This document shows, one piece after another, positions 1-8,527 of a DNA stretch of 64,000 nt. Position numbers and translations under genes: made by a program. Positions within the stretch are counted from its first letter, which is position 1. Each line of letters opens with the position of its first letter. The DNA is from JAJNBA01 sp963842295. GTDB taxonomy: Bacteria; Actinomycetota; UBA4738; HRBIN12. The stretch is from assembly GCA_963842295.1 (NCBI GenBank), contig CAWJFY010000009.1:186001-250000 (forward strand). The letters are read 5' to 3'. The notes under the pieces were generated by a model. It was not told the DNA's origin and searched no databases. It saw only the letters and a program-made list of their open reading frames with translations.

Positions 1-1934
1 ACGAAGTCCGTCTTCTTGGACACGCTCGAGGAGACCCGGGCCCCCGCCCGCTGCGCGAGCTTGGTTGCCTCGTCCCTCGACAGGGTGTCGAGTCCACCCG
101 TCAGCACGATCGTCTTGCCCTCGAGCGGTTTCGGCCCCTCGTCGGGAGGGGGCTCGTCCCGGAGGCGCACGCCGGCCTCGCGGAGCTTCTCGATCAGGGC
201 GAGGTTGTCCGGATCGTCGAACCATGCGGCCACGGTGGCGGCGACCTCCGGACCGATCTCCGGGACGGCATCGATCTCGTCGGCGGACGCGGCGGCGAGA
301 CCATCGATCTCGAGGAACGCCGACGCGAGGACCTGGGCGACGTGGGAGCCGACATGTCGGATGTTGAGTCCCGCCAGCAGTCGCCAGAGCGGCCGGTCCT
401 TCGACGCCTCGATCGCGCGCCGCAGGTTCTCGATCGACCTCGCGGCGAACCCCTCGAGCTCAGCGAACTGCTCGTCGGTCACCCGGTAGATGTCGGCGGG
501 ATCCTTGATGAACCCCCCATTGAGCAGGGCGATCCCGGTCTTGTAGCCGAGGCCTTCGATGTCCATCGCGCCGCGGCCGGCGAAGTGGAACAGCCACTCC
601 ACGGACTGGTCGGGACAGCCGGCCTTGTTGGGGCACCGCCAGTCGGCCTCGCCCTGGGAGCGCACAAGCGGGGTGCCGCACGAGGTGCAGTTCTTCGGCA
701 TCTTCCACTTGCGGGCGTTCTTCGGCCGTTTCGCCAAGACGGGTCCGACGATCTCGGGGATCACGTCGCCGGCTCGGCGGACGATCACGGTGTCGCCCTT
801 GCGGACATCCTTGCGCCGGGTCTCGTCCTCGTTGTGCAGGGTGGCGTTCGTGATGGTGACGCCCCCCACGAACACCGGCTCCAGGACCGCGAACGGCGTC
901 ACCTTGCCCGTGCGGCCCGTGTGGACCTCGATCGACTTCAACAGCGCCGTCCGCTCTTCCGGCGGGAACTTGTAGGCGATCGCCCACCGAGGGGCGTGAC
1001 TCGTGGAGCCGAGTCGTCGCTGGAGCTTCGCGTCGTCGACCTTGATCACGGCGCCGTCGATCTCCCAGTCGAGGGAGTGCCGCTTCTTCTCCCAGCGCCG
1101 GAGGAAGGTGAGGACCTCTTTCAGGCTCTTGGTCCGGTGCGTGGTGGGCGGCACCGGCAGCCCCACCTTCTCCGACCACGCGAGGAAATCGGAATGGGAA
1201 TCGAAGGTGATGCCCGCAGCGGCGCCGAACGAGTGGACCCACATCCGGAGCGGGCGCGATGCGGTGATCTTCGCGTCCTTCTGCCGGAGCGAACCCGCCG
1301 CGCCGTTGCGAGGATTGGCGAAGGGTCGATCGCCCGCCTCGGTCAGCCGGACGTTCAACTCCTCGAACGCCTTCACAGGGAAGTAGACCTCGCCTCGGAC
1401 CTCGATCACCGACGGGGGGGCCTCGGTGGCCAGCCGTCGTGGGATCGACTTCAGGGTCCGAACGTTCGCCGTGATGTCCTCGCCGACCCGCCCGTCCCCG
1501 CGGGTCGCCGCCACCGTGAGGACGCCGTCCTCGTACGTCAAGGCGCACGCGACGCCGTCGATCTTGAGCTCGCAGACGAACGTGGGGGTCGCGCCGGCCA
1601 GTCCACGATCGACGCGCGCGCCCCACGCACGGAGCTCTTCCTCTGAGAACGCGTTGTCGAGCGAGAGCATCGGCGCCCGGTGCGGGACGGGCCGGAACAG
1701 CTCGGCCGGCGCCGCCCCGACGCGCTGGGTGGGCGAATCGGGGGTGATCAGCTCCGGGAACCTGTCTTCGAGCGCCCGTAGCTCACTGATCAGTTCGTCG
1801 TACTCGGCGTCGGAGATCTCCGGATCGTCGAGTACGTGATAGCGGTACAGGTGGTGGTTCACGAGCTCGCGGAACTCCTCGACCCGGAGCTCGGCCTCGG
1901 CGAGGTCTCGCTCCTCTTTCCGCGCTTCCTTCAC
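1..1934 (-). CDS. ligA: NAD-dependent DNA ligase LigA (3' end beyond window)
   Basis: NAD+-dependent DNA ligase that seals nicks in replication and repair. Read on the minus strand from a GTG at 1934, the frame stays open to the window edge, giving about 644 residues; the C-terminal end is missing. The adenylation domain has the KIDG motif with the nucleophile Lys124. A four-Cys zinc finger follows (Cys416, 419, 434, 440), then the helix-hairpin-helix region. The last visible part is a BRCT domain beginning near residue 600. The GTG overlaps the TGA of the upstream UPF0280 gene as GTGA, so the two are probably translated together. The length fits the usual ~670 residues, so little is lost. 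Confidence 0.95.
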   Translation of the reverse strand, partial: MKEARKEERDLAEAELRVEEFRELVNHHLYRYHVLDDPEISDAEYDELISELRALEDRFPELITPDSPTQRVGAAPAELFRPVPHRAPMLSLDNAFSEEELRAWGARVDRGLAGATPTFVCELKIDGVACALTYEDGVLTVAATRGDGRVGEDITANVRTLKSIPRRLATEAPPSVIEVRGEVYFPVKAFEELNVRLTEAGDRPFANPRNGAAGSLRQKDAKITASRPLRMWVHSFGAAAGITFDSHSDFLAWSEKVGLPVPPTTHRTKSLKEVLTFLRRWEKKRHSLDWEIDGAVIKVDDAKLQRRLGSTSHAPRWAIAYKFPPEERTALLKSIEVHTGRTGKVTPFAVLEPVFVGGVTITNATLHNEDETRRKDVRKGDTVIVRRAGDVIPEIVGPVLAKRPKNARKWKMPKNCTSCGTPLVRSQGEADWRCPNKAGCPDQSVEWLFHFAGRGAMDIEGLGYKTGIALLNGGFIKDPADIYRVTDEQFAELEGFAARSIENLRRAIEASKDRPLWRLLAGLNIRHVGSHVAQVLASAFLEIDGLAAASADEIDAVPEIGPEVAATVAAWFDDPDNLALIEKLREAGVRLRDEPPPDEGPKPLEGKTIVLTGGLDTLSRDEATKLAQRAGARVSSSVSKKTDF

Positions 1935-2611
1935 CCGGCGATCTCCAGGTTTCCGGCCACGCCGATCCGCTCCCCCACGACGAAGACACCTCCGCGCACA
2001 CCGGGGACGTCCTTGAGGTAGCGGACCGCTTGGGCGAAGCCGAACTCCTTCGGCAGGAGCGCCTGGACGCCGGCCGCGGCGGCGTCGGCGGCCATGCACG
2101 ATTCGGCGATCACGGCGAGCCCGTCGGGACCGCCGCCGCCTCGGCCCCGGCCGAGCGTCGTGGAAACGCCGACCCCCGTGGCATCCGGCTCCAGGGCGAC
2201 GGTGATCGGTTCCCCACCGTGGCGCTTGACCGCCAGCTTCACACGCTTCTTCGCCTTGATGAAGTAGTCGCCCCCGCAGGCCACGGTGACCTCGTTGAGC
2301 GACTGGCTGAGGAACCGACCCACCTGGTCGACCACGGCTCCTCGGAACGTGAACATCGGCCCCACGCCGGCGGCCGAGGCCGAGGCCACCATCTCTTGGA
2401 CGATCGTGGGGGCCTCGGCCGCCGGCGGGGCAAGCGGTCGCTTGCTGGTCCGGAACTCCGGGTGCTGGAGCGCGTAGGACTGGAGCTGTTCCCAGAAGGA
2501 CAGCGCCGCCGCCCTCGACTCCTCGGCGAAGTCGTCGTCGCCCGTGATCCGCAGGACGAGGTCCTGCACCTGGATCTCGAAACTCTTGGTCTTGCGGCGG
2601 AGGAGCCTCAA
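1931..2611 (-). CDS. UPF0280 family protein (ApbE-like fold)
   Basis: A 226-residue protein that I recognise as UPF0280, a family related to the FAD-binding ApbE fold whose biochemical role is unsettled. The family core is visible around residues 75-110: a GPMFTFRGAVVDQVG segment followed by VACGGDYFI, then Gly-rich loops near residue 150 and a late ESCMAADAAA stretch. The chosen start is TTG at 2611, preceded by a GAAAGAGA ribosome-binding stretch. A TATCAT box lies about 27 bases upstream of that start (2639-2644). The stop overlaps the ligA GTG. Nothing in the context tells which substrate or cofactor it uses. Confidence 0.8.
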   Translation of the reverse strand: MRLLRRKTKSFEIQVQDLVLRITGDDDFAEESRAAALSFWEQLQSYALQHPEFRTSKRPLAPPAAEAPTIVQEMVASASAAGVGPMFTFRGAVVDQVGRFLSQSLNEVTVACGGDYFIKAKKRVKLAVKRHGGEPITVALEPDATGVGVSTTLGRGRGGGGPDGLAVIAESCMAADAAAAGVQALLPKEFGFAQAVRYLKDVPGVRGGVFVVGERIGVAGNLEIAG

Positions 2612-2672
2612 CGGTCTCTTTCGACGGGCGGTGGGCCGATGATAGTCGAGGGGTCAGACCGCCCCGAGACCG

Positions 2673-3068
2673 TCAGCCTCCGATCAGAAGGTCGAGCACG
2701 GCCTGGTCCTGGTTCATCGTCCAGAACTCGGCGATCCGGCCCTCCCGAACGTGCGCGACCTGGACCTGCGGCTGGTCGTAGCGGCGACCATCGGCCACCT
2801 CGAGATGAAGATGCACGAGCGCGACGGCGTGCTCGTCGTTCGCGACCACGTCGTGCACGTCGAAGACGGTCGAGATTCCTGCCTCCTGCATCTGCGCCAG
2901 TCGTTGCAGCGCCGCCGTCCGACCTCGGAACTGGCCGCCGAACCGGTTCGTTCCCGGCGCGTGCCAGGTCAGGTCGTCGTCGAGGGCGGTCTCCATGGCC
3001 TGGACGTCACCGGCGCGGAACGCCTCGAGGAGACCTCGCAAGAGCGCGCCGTTCGGATGCTCTCCCAT
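2673..3068 (-). CDS. SnoaL-like / NTF2-fold protein
   Basis: A 131-residue single-domain protein of the SnoaL/ketosteroid-isomerase-like (NTF2) superfamily. The N-terminal helix (LLRGLLEAFRAGD), the ADDLTWHAPG-type strand region (here DDDLTWHAPG) and the conserved LVHLHLEV and IAEFWTMNQD strands are all visible. Family members include isomerases, hydrolases and proteins of unknown role, so the substrate cannot be assigned. It follows mnmA by 12 bases, with a GGAGGACC ribosome-binding site before the ATG, and is probably co-transcribed with it. Confidence 0.8.
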   Translation of the reverse strand: MGEHPNGALLRGLLEAFRAGDVQAMETALDDDLTWHAPGTNRFGGQFRGRTAALQRLAQMQEAGISTVFDVHDVVANDEHAVALVHLHLEVADGRRYDQPQVQVAHVREGRIAEFWTMNQDQAVLDLLIGG

Positions 3069-3080
3069 GGTGGTCCTCCG

Positions 3081-4148
3081 CTAGCGGGTCGCCTCGACGA
3101 TCCTGCCTCCGCCGAGCAACTCGTCGCCCCGGTACAAGACGGCGCTCTGACCGGGCGCCACGGCGCGCTGGGGCGATCGGAACTCCACGCGGACCTCTGC
3201 GTCGCCGAGGGGCTCCACCGCGCAGGGTACGTCGTCTCCCTGGTAGCGGATCCGGACCTCGGCCTCGAACGGTCCGCCGCCCGGCGGCTCGCCGGCGATC
3301 CACGAGAATCGGTCCGCCACCAGTCCACGACGGTCGAGGAGCTCACCCGGTCCTACGACCACCCTGTTCGCCTTCGGATCCACCTCGACCACGTATCGTC
3401 GCTCCCCCGTCGCGACGCCGGTCCCTCGCCGCTGCCCGATCGTGAACCCGAACGCTCCCCCGTGGTGTCCGATCACGGCGCCGGCGGGATCGACGACTTC
3501 ACCGTCACGCACGAGGTGCGGCAGGCTCGCTCGCGCGTACGCGCCCGCATCGCCGGACGGCGCGAAGCAGAGCTCCTGCGAGTCGGGCTTCGTCGCGACA
3601 GGTAGACCGAAGCGCTCGGCCAGCACGCGCGTCTCTGTCTTCGGGATCTCGCCGACCGGGAACATCGACCGAGCGAGCGCTCGCTGCCCCAGCATGTGGA
3701 GCATGTACGACTGATCCTTCGAACGGTCCGCCCCGCGGAGCAACCGCCAGCCGGACGAGCCCCCGACCCGACGCACGTAGTGCCCACTCGCGACCAGGTC
3801 GATGCCGAGCTCATCCGCCCGACGCAGGAAGGCGCCGAACTTGATCTCACCGTTGCAGCGCGCGCATGGGTTCGGCGTGCGGCCAGCCTCGTGTTCGGAG
3901 GCGAAGTCCGCGAGCACGGCCCGTTCGAAGTTCTGGGTCAGGTCGCAGATCTCGAAGGGGAATCCGGCGATCCTGGCGGTTTCGGCGGCATCTCGCCTGG
4001 CGCTCGGGCCACAGCAGCCGTGATCGACGCCGTCCAGGTGGACGAGGCGCATGTGCGAGCCGAGCACATCGTAACCCTGCTCGTGGAGCAGGCACGCGGC
4101 GACCGAGGAATCGACACCGCCCGACATGGCGACCAGCACCGAAGGCAT
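3081..4148 (-). CDS. mnmA: tRNA-specific 2-thiouridylase MnmA
   Basis: Catalyses ATP-dependent 2-thiolation of the wobble uridine in tRNA for Lys, Glu and Gln. The 355-residue product starts with MPSVLVAMSGGVDSS, which contains the PP-loop ATP-binding motif. The two catalytic cysteines are present in the NPCARCN and QELCF motifs. An internal Cys-Cys insertion (HGCCGPSARRDA) is typical of part of the Gram-positive lineage. I prefer the ATG at 4148 over upstream in-frame ATGs because the PP-loop starts at once and a TAGCCT box lies 7 bases upstream (4156-4161), consistent with a leaderless transcript. It is divergent from the pabB-pabC fusion. Confidence 0.96.
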   Translation of the reverse strand: MPSVLVAMSGGVDSSVAACLLHEQGYDVLGSHMRLVHLDGVDHGCCGPSARRDAAETARIAGFPFEICDLTQNFERAVLADFASEHEAGRTPNPCARCNGEIKFGAFLRRADELGIDLVASGHYVRRVGGSSGWRLLRGADRSKDQSYMLHMLGQRALARSMFPVGEIPKTETRVLAERFGLPVATKPDSQELCFAPSGDAGAYARASLPHLVRDGEVVDPAGAVIGHHGGAFGFTIGQRRGTGVATGERRYVVEVDPKANRVVVGPGELLDRRGLVADRFSWIAGEPPGGGPFEAEVRIRYQGDDVPCAVEPLGDAEVRVEFRSPQRAVAPGQSAVLYRGDELLGGGRIVEATR

Positions 4149-4155
4149 GTCGTTG

Positions 4156-4161
4156 AGGCTA
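4156..4161 (-). promoter_or_regulatory. Candidate -10 box of mnmA
   Basis: TAGCCT on the minus strand ends 7 bases before the mnmA ATG. At that spacing transcription would begin at or next to the start codon. There is no obvious -35 element. Confidence 0.45.
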
Positions 4162-4271
4162 TCAGCGACGGGTTCTCGGACCGACCACATCATGGCCCCG
4201 AGGGTCACCGCCTCTCAGGCGCCGCACCCTGATCGACCGTCCGCTCCGAGGGGATCGGTCGCCGCGGCCCG

Positions 4272-4277
4272 TATCGT
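4272..4277 (+). promoter_or_regulatory. Candidate -10 box of the pabB-pabC fusion
   Basis: TATCGT on the plus strand ends 7 bases before the ATG at 4285. It supports that start over the in-frame ATG far upstream at 4126, which would lie inside mnmA. A leaderless transcript is implied. Confidence 0.45.
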
Positions 4278-4284
4278 GGCCCGC

Positions 4285-6054
4285 ATGCTGGAAGCGCGAT
4301 TCGACGACCTCACCGGCGCCTCGCCGTCGTTCCGGCTCGTGGGACCGGTCGGCGTGCTGGAGGCGACCCGCGCCGGTGAGGTCGTCGCCACCATCGAGGC
4401 GGCGGAGGCGGCGGCCGGGCGCGGCCTGTGGGTCGCGGGCTTCGTGGCATACGAGGCCGCGCCCGGCCTGGACCCGGTCCTCGTCGTCCGTGACCGCGAC
4501 CCCGGCGATCCCTTCGCGGCCCTTCCCTTGGCGTGGTTCGCGATGTTCGAACGTGCCGAGGAGACGACCCTGCCGCTCCCCCGCGATGAGGGCGTGGCGC
4601 CTGCCCCCCAAGGCACGTGGGTGCCGACGACAACCGGTGAGCGATACGAGACCTCCGTCGACCGCATCCGGGAACTGATCGCGGCCGGGGAGACCTATCA
4701 GGTGAACCACACGATGCGCTTGCGCTCCCGAGTGGAGGGGGACCCGCGCGGCCTCTACCGCGACCTCTGCTACGCACAGCGAGGGGCCTTCGCCGCCTAC
4801 CTCGACCTCGGTCGCTTTCGCATCCTCTCCGCATCACCGGAGCTCTTCCTCGAGCTCCGCGACGGCGCGATCGTCACCCGGCCGATGAAGGGCACCGCAC
4901 CACGCGGCCGGTGGCCAGAGGAAGATCGCGTCGTGGCGGAGCATCTCCTCGCGTCGGCGAAAGACCGTGCCGAGAACGCGATGATCGTGGACCTCCTTCG
5001 CAACGATCTCGGCCGGATCAGCCGTACTGGCTCGGTCGTCTGGGCGGATGTCTTCGAGGTCGAGCGCTACGAGACCGTGTGGCAGCTCACCACGACGGTG
5101 TCGTCCACGCTCGAGAGCGGTGTCGGTTTGGCAGACGTGTTCCGAGGGCTGTTCCCCAGCGGATCGGTCACCGGCGCCCCGAAGGTCCGGACGATGGAGA
5201 TCATCCGCGAGCTGGAGGACTCACCGCGAGGGATCTACTGCGGCTCCGTCGGCTACCTCGCGCCCGCCGGATCCGGGCGTCCAGACGCGCGATTCAACGT
5301 CGCGATCCGGACCGTCACGGTGGATACGGTCACCGGAACGGCGGAGTACGGGGTGGGTGGTGGTATCACATGGGACTCCGACGCCGAGGCCGAGTACGAG
5401 GAGGCCGCTGCGAAAGCACGCGTCCTCACCGCGCGTCGCCCCGTCTTCGAGCTCCTGGAGACGATGCGCCATGACCCGGAAGAAGGCGTGAAGCATCTCG
5501 ACCGGCACCTCCGGCGCCTGGCCGCCTCCGCGGACTACTTCGGCTTCCGGTGCGACGAGACCGACGTGCGCGAAGCGGTGGAGAAGGCGGAGGCCTCCGC
5601 GCCGTCCGCGCCGTGCCGGGTCCGTCTCGCCCTCGGAAAGGACGGCACCGTGAGGGTGGTCTGCACGCCGATCGCGAGCGACCCCGACGTCGTCCGCGTG
5701 GCGCTCGATGACGCGCCGCAGGATCCTCGGGACATCTTCCTGTTCCACAAAACCTCACTTCGGCAGCGCTACGAGGATGCGCGGCGCCGCCATCCGGGTG
5801 TCGACGACGTCCTGCTCGTCAACGACCGCGGCGAAGTGACCGAGTCGACGATCGCGAACGTGGCGGTGCGCGTGGACGACCGGTGGGTGACGCCGCCGAT
5901 CGAGGCAGGGTTGCTGCCCGGGATCGGCCGCGCGGTGGCGCTCGAGGAGGGGATCCTGACCGAAGCCGCGGTCACGATCGACGCGGTGCGGTCGTCAGAC
6001 GAGGTCGCGCTGATCAGTGACGCGCGCGGTTGGCGCCGCGCGGTCCTGGTCTAG
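4285..6054 (+). CDS. pabBC: Aminodeoxychorismate synthase / aminodeoxychorismate lyase fusion
   Basis: A 589-residue fusion of PabB and PabC for p-aminobenzoate, hence folate, synthesis. Residues about 1-395 are the chorismate-binding domain: GETYQVN, the active-site Lys202 in PMKGTAPRG, LLRNDLGR, FPSGSVTGAPK and the terminal GGGITWDSD motif. Residues about 395-589 are the PLP-dependent 4-amino-4-deoxychorismate lyase, with the PLP lysine at Lys489 in FHKTSLRQR and the EVTESTIANV motif. The glutamine amidotransferase PabA is not in the window. ATG 4285 is chosen because the chorismate-binding domain begins there and a -10-like box is 7 bases upstream. The stop overlaps that of the convergent small gene. 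Confidence 0.93.
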   Translation: MLEARFDDLTGASPSFRLVGPVGVLEATRAGEVVATIEAAEAAAGRGLWVAGFVAYEAAPGLDPVLVVRDRDPGDPFAALPLAWFAMFERAEETTLPLPRDEGVAPAPQGTWVPTTTGERYETSVDRIRELIAAGETYQVNHTMRLRSRVEGDPRGLYRDLCYAQRGAFAAYLDLGRFRILSASPELFLELRDGAIVTRPMKGTAPRGRWPEEDRVVAEHLLASAKDRAENAMIVDLLRNDLGRISRTGSVVWADVFEVERYETVWQLTTTVSSTLESGVGLADVFRGLFPSGSVTGAPKVRTMEIIRELEDSPRGIYCGSVGYLAPAGSGRPDARFNVAIRTVTVDTVTGTAEYGVGGGITWDSDAEAEYEEAAAKARVLTARRPVFELLETMRHDPEEGVKHLDRHLRRLAASADYFGFRCDETDVREAVEKAEASAPSAPCRVRLALGKDGTVRVVCTPIASDPDVVRVALDDAPQDPRDIFLFHKTSLRQRYEDARRRHPGVDDVLLVNDRGEVTESTIANVAVRVDDRWVTPPIEAGLLPGIGRAVALEEGILTEAAVTIDAVRSSDEVALISDARGWRRAVLV

Positions 6055-6251
6055 TCGCGCTCCGGCTCCACCGGGAAGGAGAACGGTCGCATGCCGTGCT
6101 CTTCCAGCGGGCAGTCACAGAGGGGGCAGCGAGGCGGCTCCTCGTACACGAGCACGGTGCGCTCGCAGTACGGGCAATCCGCTTCTCGCATCGCGGGTTG
6201 TTCTGTTTCGTTCGGCATCGGCATGCCGCTCGGGGGGAGCGGTCCACTCAT
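6051..6251 (-). CDS. Small zinc-ribbon-like protein
   Basis: A 66-residue protein with two Cys pairs, CPYC near residue 26 and CPLCDC near residue 42, spaced like a small zinc ribbon. The C-terminal part (EEHGMRPFSFPVEPERD) is acidic and Pro-rich. I do not recognise a family with known function; nucleic-acid or protein binding through zinc is only an inference. The stop codon overlaps that of the convergent pabB-pabC fusion, which suggests a real compact gene end rather than a chance frame. Confidence 0.6.
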   Translation of the reverse strand: MSGPLPPSGMPMPNETEQPAMREADCPYCERTVLVYEEPPRCPLCDCPLEEHGMRPFSFPVEPERD

Positions 6252-6342
6252 GCATCGGCAAGATCCTGCGTACCTTGAATCAGGCAGAGGTCGGAACTCG
6301 GAGTGATTCGTCCTCGCTCCGCTGCCGCGTCAGGACACACAA

Positions 6343-6367
6343 CGACCCTCCCGGATGGGGAGGGTCG
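6343..6367 (-). terminator. Hairpin terminator downstream of the 69-residue gene
   Basis: Perfect 10-bp inverted repeat: CGACCCTCCC at 6343-6352, a 5-base loop, then GGGAGGGTCG at 6358-6367. It lies about 45 bases after the stop of the small gene at 6414-6623. The run that follows on the minus strand is TTGTGTG rather than a strong U-tract, so termination may be weak. Confidence 0.6.
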
Positions 6368-6413
6368 CGGTCTTCCCTGTTCCGTCGGCCGGCCGACTCG
6401 CGCTCGCGCTCGT

Positions 6414-6623
6414 CTAGGCGGCTTCCATCTCCTTGCGGCTACGGCGCTTGCCGCGCGCGACGTAGGTATGGACGGGTTCATGCTGCCAGCAGTAATCCCA
6501 TTTGTTGTAGATCGAGAGCTTGGTCGTGCATCCTGGGGCCGCGCAGCTGCGATCGGACTGGTACCGCTTGTTGGCCCTCGGGAGCGACCGGACCGACTGG
6601 CCCCGGAAACTCTCCTCCGCCAT
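6414..6623 (-). CDS. Small Cys/His protein with LSxYN motif
   Basis: A 69-residue basic protein with a compact Cys/His centre at residues 27-48: CAAPGCTTKLSIYNKWDYCW followed by QH. The pattern C-x4-C-x12-C-x2-H with an internal LSxYN recurs in small actinobacterial proteins and could bind zinc; I know no assigned function. The C-terminus is strongly basic (ARGKRRSRKE). ATG 6623 is preferred because GAAGGGA lies about 11 bases upstream. In-frame upstream codons would add a low-complexity segment. A hairpin terminator follows. Confidence 0.65.
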   Translation of the reverse strand: MAEESFRGQSVRSLPRANKRYQSDRSCAAPGCTTKLSIYNKWDYCWQHEPVHTYVARGKRRSRKEMEAA

Positions 6624-6762
6624 CTCGTTCACGTCCCTTCGTCTCTCACCCGAGGACGGATCGGGCGCCCGTCCTCGTCGTGTGATTCGAACGATGAGAG
6701 GGGCCGGTTCATTCCTCGCCCAGGGCCCTTGGTGGCCTGGGCCGACTGGGGGCAAGATGACT

Positions 6763-7536
6763 TCAGTTGCCCCGGAACTCGGGTGAGCGCTTTTCGATGA
6801 ACGCGCGCATCCCCTCCCGCTGGTCACCTGTGCCGAACAGCGCGATGAAGAGCTCCTTCTCCCGGGCGATGCCGGAGGCGCCGGGGCTCCCGACCGCCGC
6901 CCGGATCGCCTCTTTCGCGGCGGCGAGGGCGCGCCGGGGACCCCGGGCGAACGCCCGGGCGTCGCGCACAGCGGCCTCGAGAACCTGGGCCGCGGGCAGG
7001 ACCCGTTCGATCAGTCCCAGCGCCTTTGCCTCTTCGGCGTCGACCTGCCGACCCGTGTAGGTGAGATCCTTCGAGACCCCGACGCCTGCGAGCCACGTCA
7101 TGCGCTGGGTCCCGCCCGCGCCCGGGATGACGCCGATCTTGACCTCGGGCTGACCGACCTTCGCGTCATCGGCGGCGTACCGAAGGTCGCAGGCGAGCGA
7201 GAGCTCGAACCCTCCGCCCAACGCGAAGCCGGTGATCGCGGCGATCGAGACCTTCGGCATCGCATCGAGGAGATCGCACGCGGCGCCGAGCTTCGTCACC
7301 TGCTCGCGGATCTCGTCGGGCCCGTGGTCGATCATCTCCTTGATATCGGCGCCGGCCGCGAAGAGCTTCCGACCTCCCCACAACACCAATGCGCCCACGT
7401 CGTCGCGAGAGACGGCCTCTTCGAGCGCGTCGAGGAGATCCATCGACAGCTGCAGCGAGATCGCGTTGGCAGGCGGACGGTCGAGGCGAACGATCCCGAC
7501 GCCGTCGTCCACCTGTAGGTGCACGAACTCAGGCAT
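6763..7536 (-). CDS. Enoyl-CoA hydratase/isomerase family protein
   Basis: A 257-residue crotonase-fold protein, probably an enoyl-CoA hydratase of fatty-acid or amino-acid breakdown. Visible family features are LDRPPANAIS near residue 20, the oxyanion-hole segments LFAAGADIKEM and ALGGGFELSLACD, and the catalytic region PEVKIGVIPGAGGTQRM with a Glu in the expected place. The length is normal for the family. ATG 7536 overlaps the TGA of the upstream NAD(P)-binding gene as ATGCCTGA. A TAGGGT box 8 bases before the ATG suggests it can also be started as its own leaderless message. Confidence 0.9.
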   Translation of the reverse strand: MPEFVHLQVDDGVGIVRLDRPPANAISLQLSMDLLDALEEAVSRDDVGALVLWGGRKLFAAGADIKEMIDHGPDEIREQVTKLGAACDLLDAMPKVSIAAITGFALGGGFELSLACDLRYAADDAKVGQPEVKIGVIPGAGGTQRMTWLAGVGVSKDLTYTGRQVDAEEAKALGLIERVLPAAQVLEAAVRDARAFARGPRRALAAAKEAIRAAVGSPGASGIAREKELFIALFGTGDQREGMRAFIEKRSPEFRGN

Positions 7537-8434
7537 CGCGGCGCACCCTATCAGCGCCCCGGGAGGCCCTGGCGGCGAGATCTCGCAGACCCTTCTCGAA
7601 CGGTGTCGCCGGAACGCCGAAGGCGGTGGCGGCATCGGGCGGCGCACCTACCGCCTCGTCCGCGACCGAAGGCGCCGCGAAGGATTCGGCCGCACGGACG
7701 GACACGGGGATCTCGAGGAGCTCCGTCAGGCGCGCGGCCGCGGTCGAGGGGTCGAGGTGGACCGGCTCCCCACCTTCGCCCGCGATCTCGAACACGTCAT
7801 CCGCCGTGAACTCCTCCGGACCCCCGACGCTCCAGACACCCTCGATGGGATCGCGACGATCGTCGATCGCCGCGACCACCGTCGCCACGTCGTCGGCCAA
7901 CACCGGCGCGAGCCGCTGGCTGCCGTCGCCGACGACGAAGCCGTGTTCCGTACCGACGACCGTCGACGTGAACCACAGCCCACCGAACCCGTAGGCGTGG
8001 GAGGAGCGGAGCACGGCGTGTTCGAGCCCACTGTGGACGACCACCTCTTCCGCGAGCCCTTTCGCGCGTCCGAACGGATGCGGGTGGTTGACGGAGGCGC
8101 CGGGGACCGAGAGGAGGATCATCCGGCGGACACCGGCTTCCTTCGCCGCCGCGACCGCGGCCACCGTCGAGCCGTGGTTCGCGGAGAGGATCTCCTCGTC
8201 GCTCGGCTGGTTCACACCTCCGACGAGATGCACGATCGTGTGCACGCGAGGGAGGATCTCGATGAGCTCGTCCGGCTCCTCGACGGGCACGACCGCCACC
8301 TTCGCGCCGAGCTGGCGGAGCGGCTCTCCGGCTTCCGGACGCCGGACGGTCGCCCGCACCTCGTCGCGCTGGACCAACTCGCGGACGATGGCCCGTCCGA
8401 GGAGCCCCGAGGCGCCCGTCACCATGACCGTCAT
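7529..8434 (-). CDS. NAD(P)-binding protein of the NmrA/atypical SDR type
   Basis: A 301-residue Rossmann-fold protein. It opens with MTVMVTGASGLLGRAIV, the TGxxGxxG nucleotide-binding motif, followed by strand-helix repeats (VRRMILLSVPGA, GLEHAVLRSSHAYG) typical of atypical short-chain dehydrogenases. I see no YxxxK catalytic pair in the classical place, so it may be a complex-I-assembly-like or NmrA-like binding protein rather than an active reductase. A TACCAT box 8 bases before the ATG fits a leaderless start. It is divergent from the phosphotransferase gene. Confidence 0.82.
   Translation of the reverse strand: MTVMVTGASGLLGRAIVRELVQRDEVRATVRRPEAGEPLRQLGAKVAVVPVEEPDELIEILPRVHTIVHLVGGVNQPSDEEILSANHGSTVAAVAAAKEAGVRRMILLSVPGASVNHPHPFGRAKGLAEEVVVHSGLEHAVLRSSHAYGFGGLWFTSTVVGTEHGFVVGDGSQRLAPVLADDVATVVAAIDDRRDPIEGVWSVGGPEEFTADDVFEIAGEGGEPVHLDPSTAAARLTELLEIPVSVRAAESFAAPSVADEAVGAPPDAATAFGVPATPFEKGLRDLAARASRGADRVRRDA
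7545..7550 (-). promoter_or_regulatory. Candidate internal -10 box of the enoyl-CoA hydratase gene
   Basis: TAGGGT on the minus strand, 8 bases before the ATG at 7536 and inside the 3' end of the upstream gene. Confidence 0.35.
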
Positions 8435-8442
8435 GTCCCGCG

Positions 8443-8448
8443 ATGGTA
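8443..8448 (-). promoter_or_regulatory. Candidate -10 box of the NAD(P)-binding protein gene
   Basis: TACCAT on the minus strand, 8 bases before the ATG at 8434. Confidence 0.4.
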
Positions 8449-8514
8449 TCGACGATGATCGCCGTCCCGGACGACCGCCTCACGATCCGTCCCGCACCCG
8501 CTCTCGCCGGTCGT

Positions 8515-8520
8515 TACCCT
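8515..8520 (+). promoter_or_regulatory. Candidate -10 box of the phosphotransferase gene
   Basis: TACCCT on the plus strand, 7 bases before the ATG at 8528. Together with the box at 8443-8448 it places two divergent promoters in the 93-base intergenic region. Confidence 0.4.
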
Positions 8521-8527
8521 CCCGGGG

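Noticed and set aside
342..1646. Long open frame on the plus strand opposite ligA.
   Set aside because: The minus strand in this interval encodes the ligase adenylation, zinc-finger and BRCT domains. The plus frame is a by-product of high GC in the third codon position and has no family motifs.
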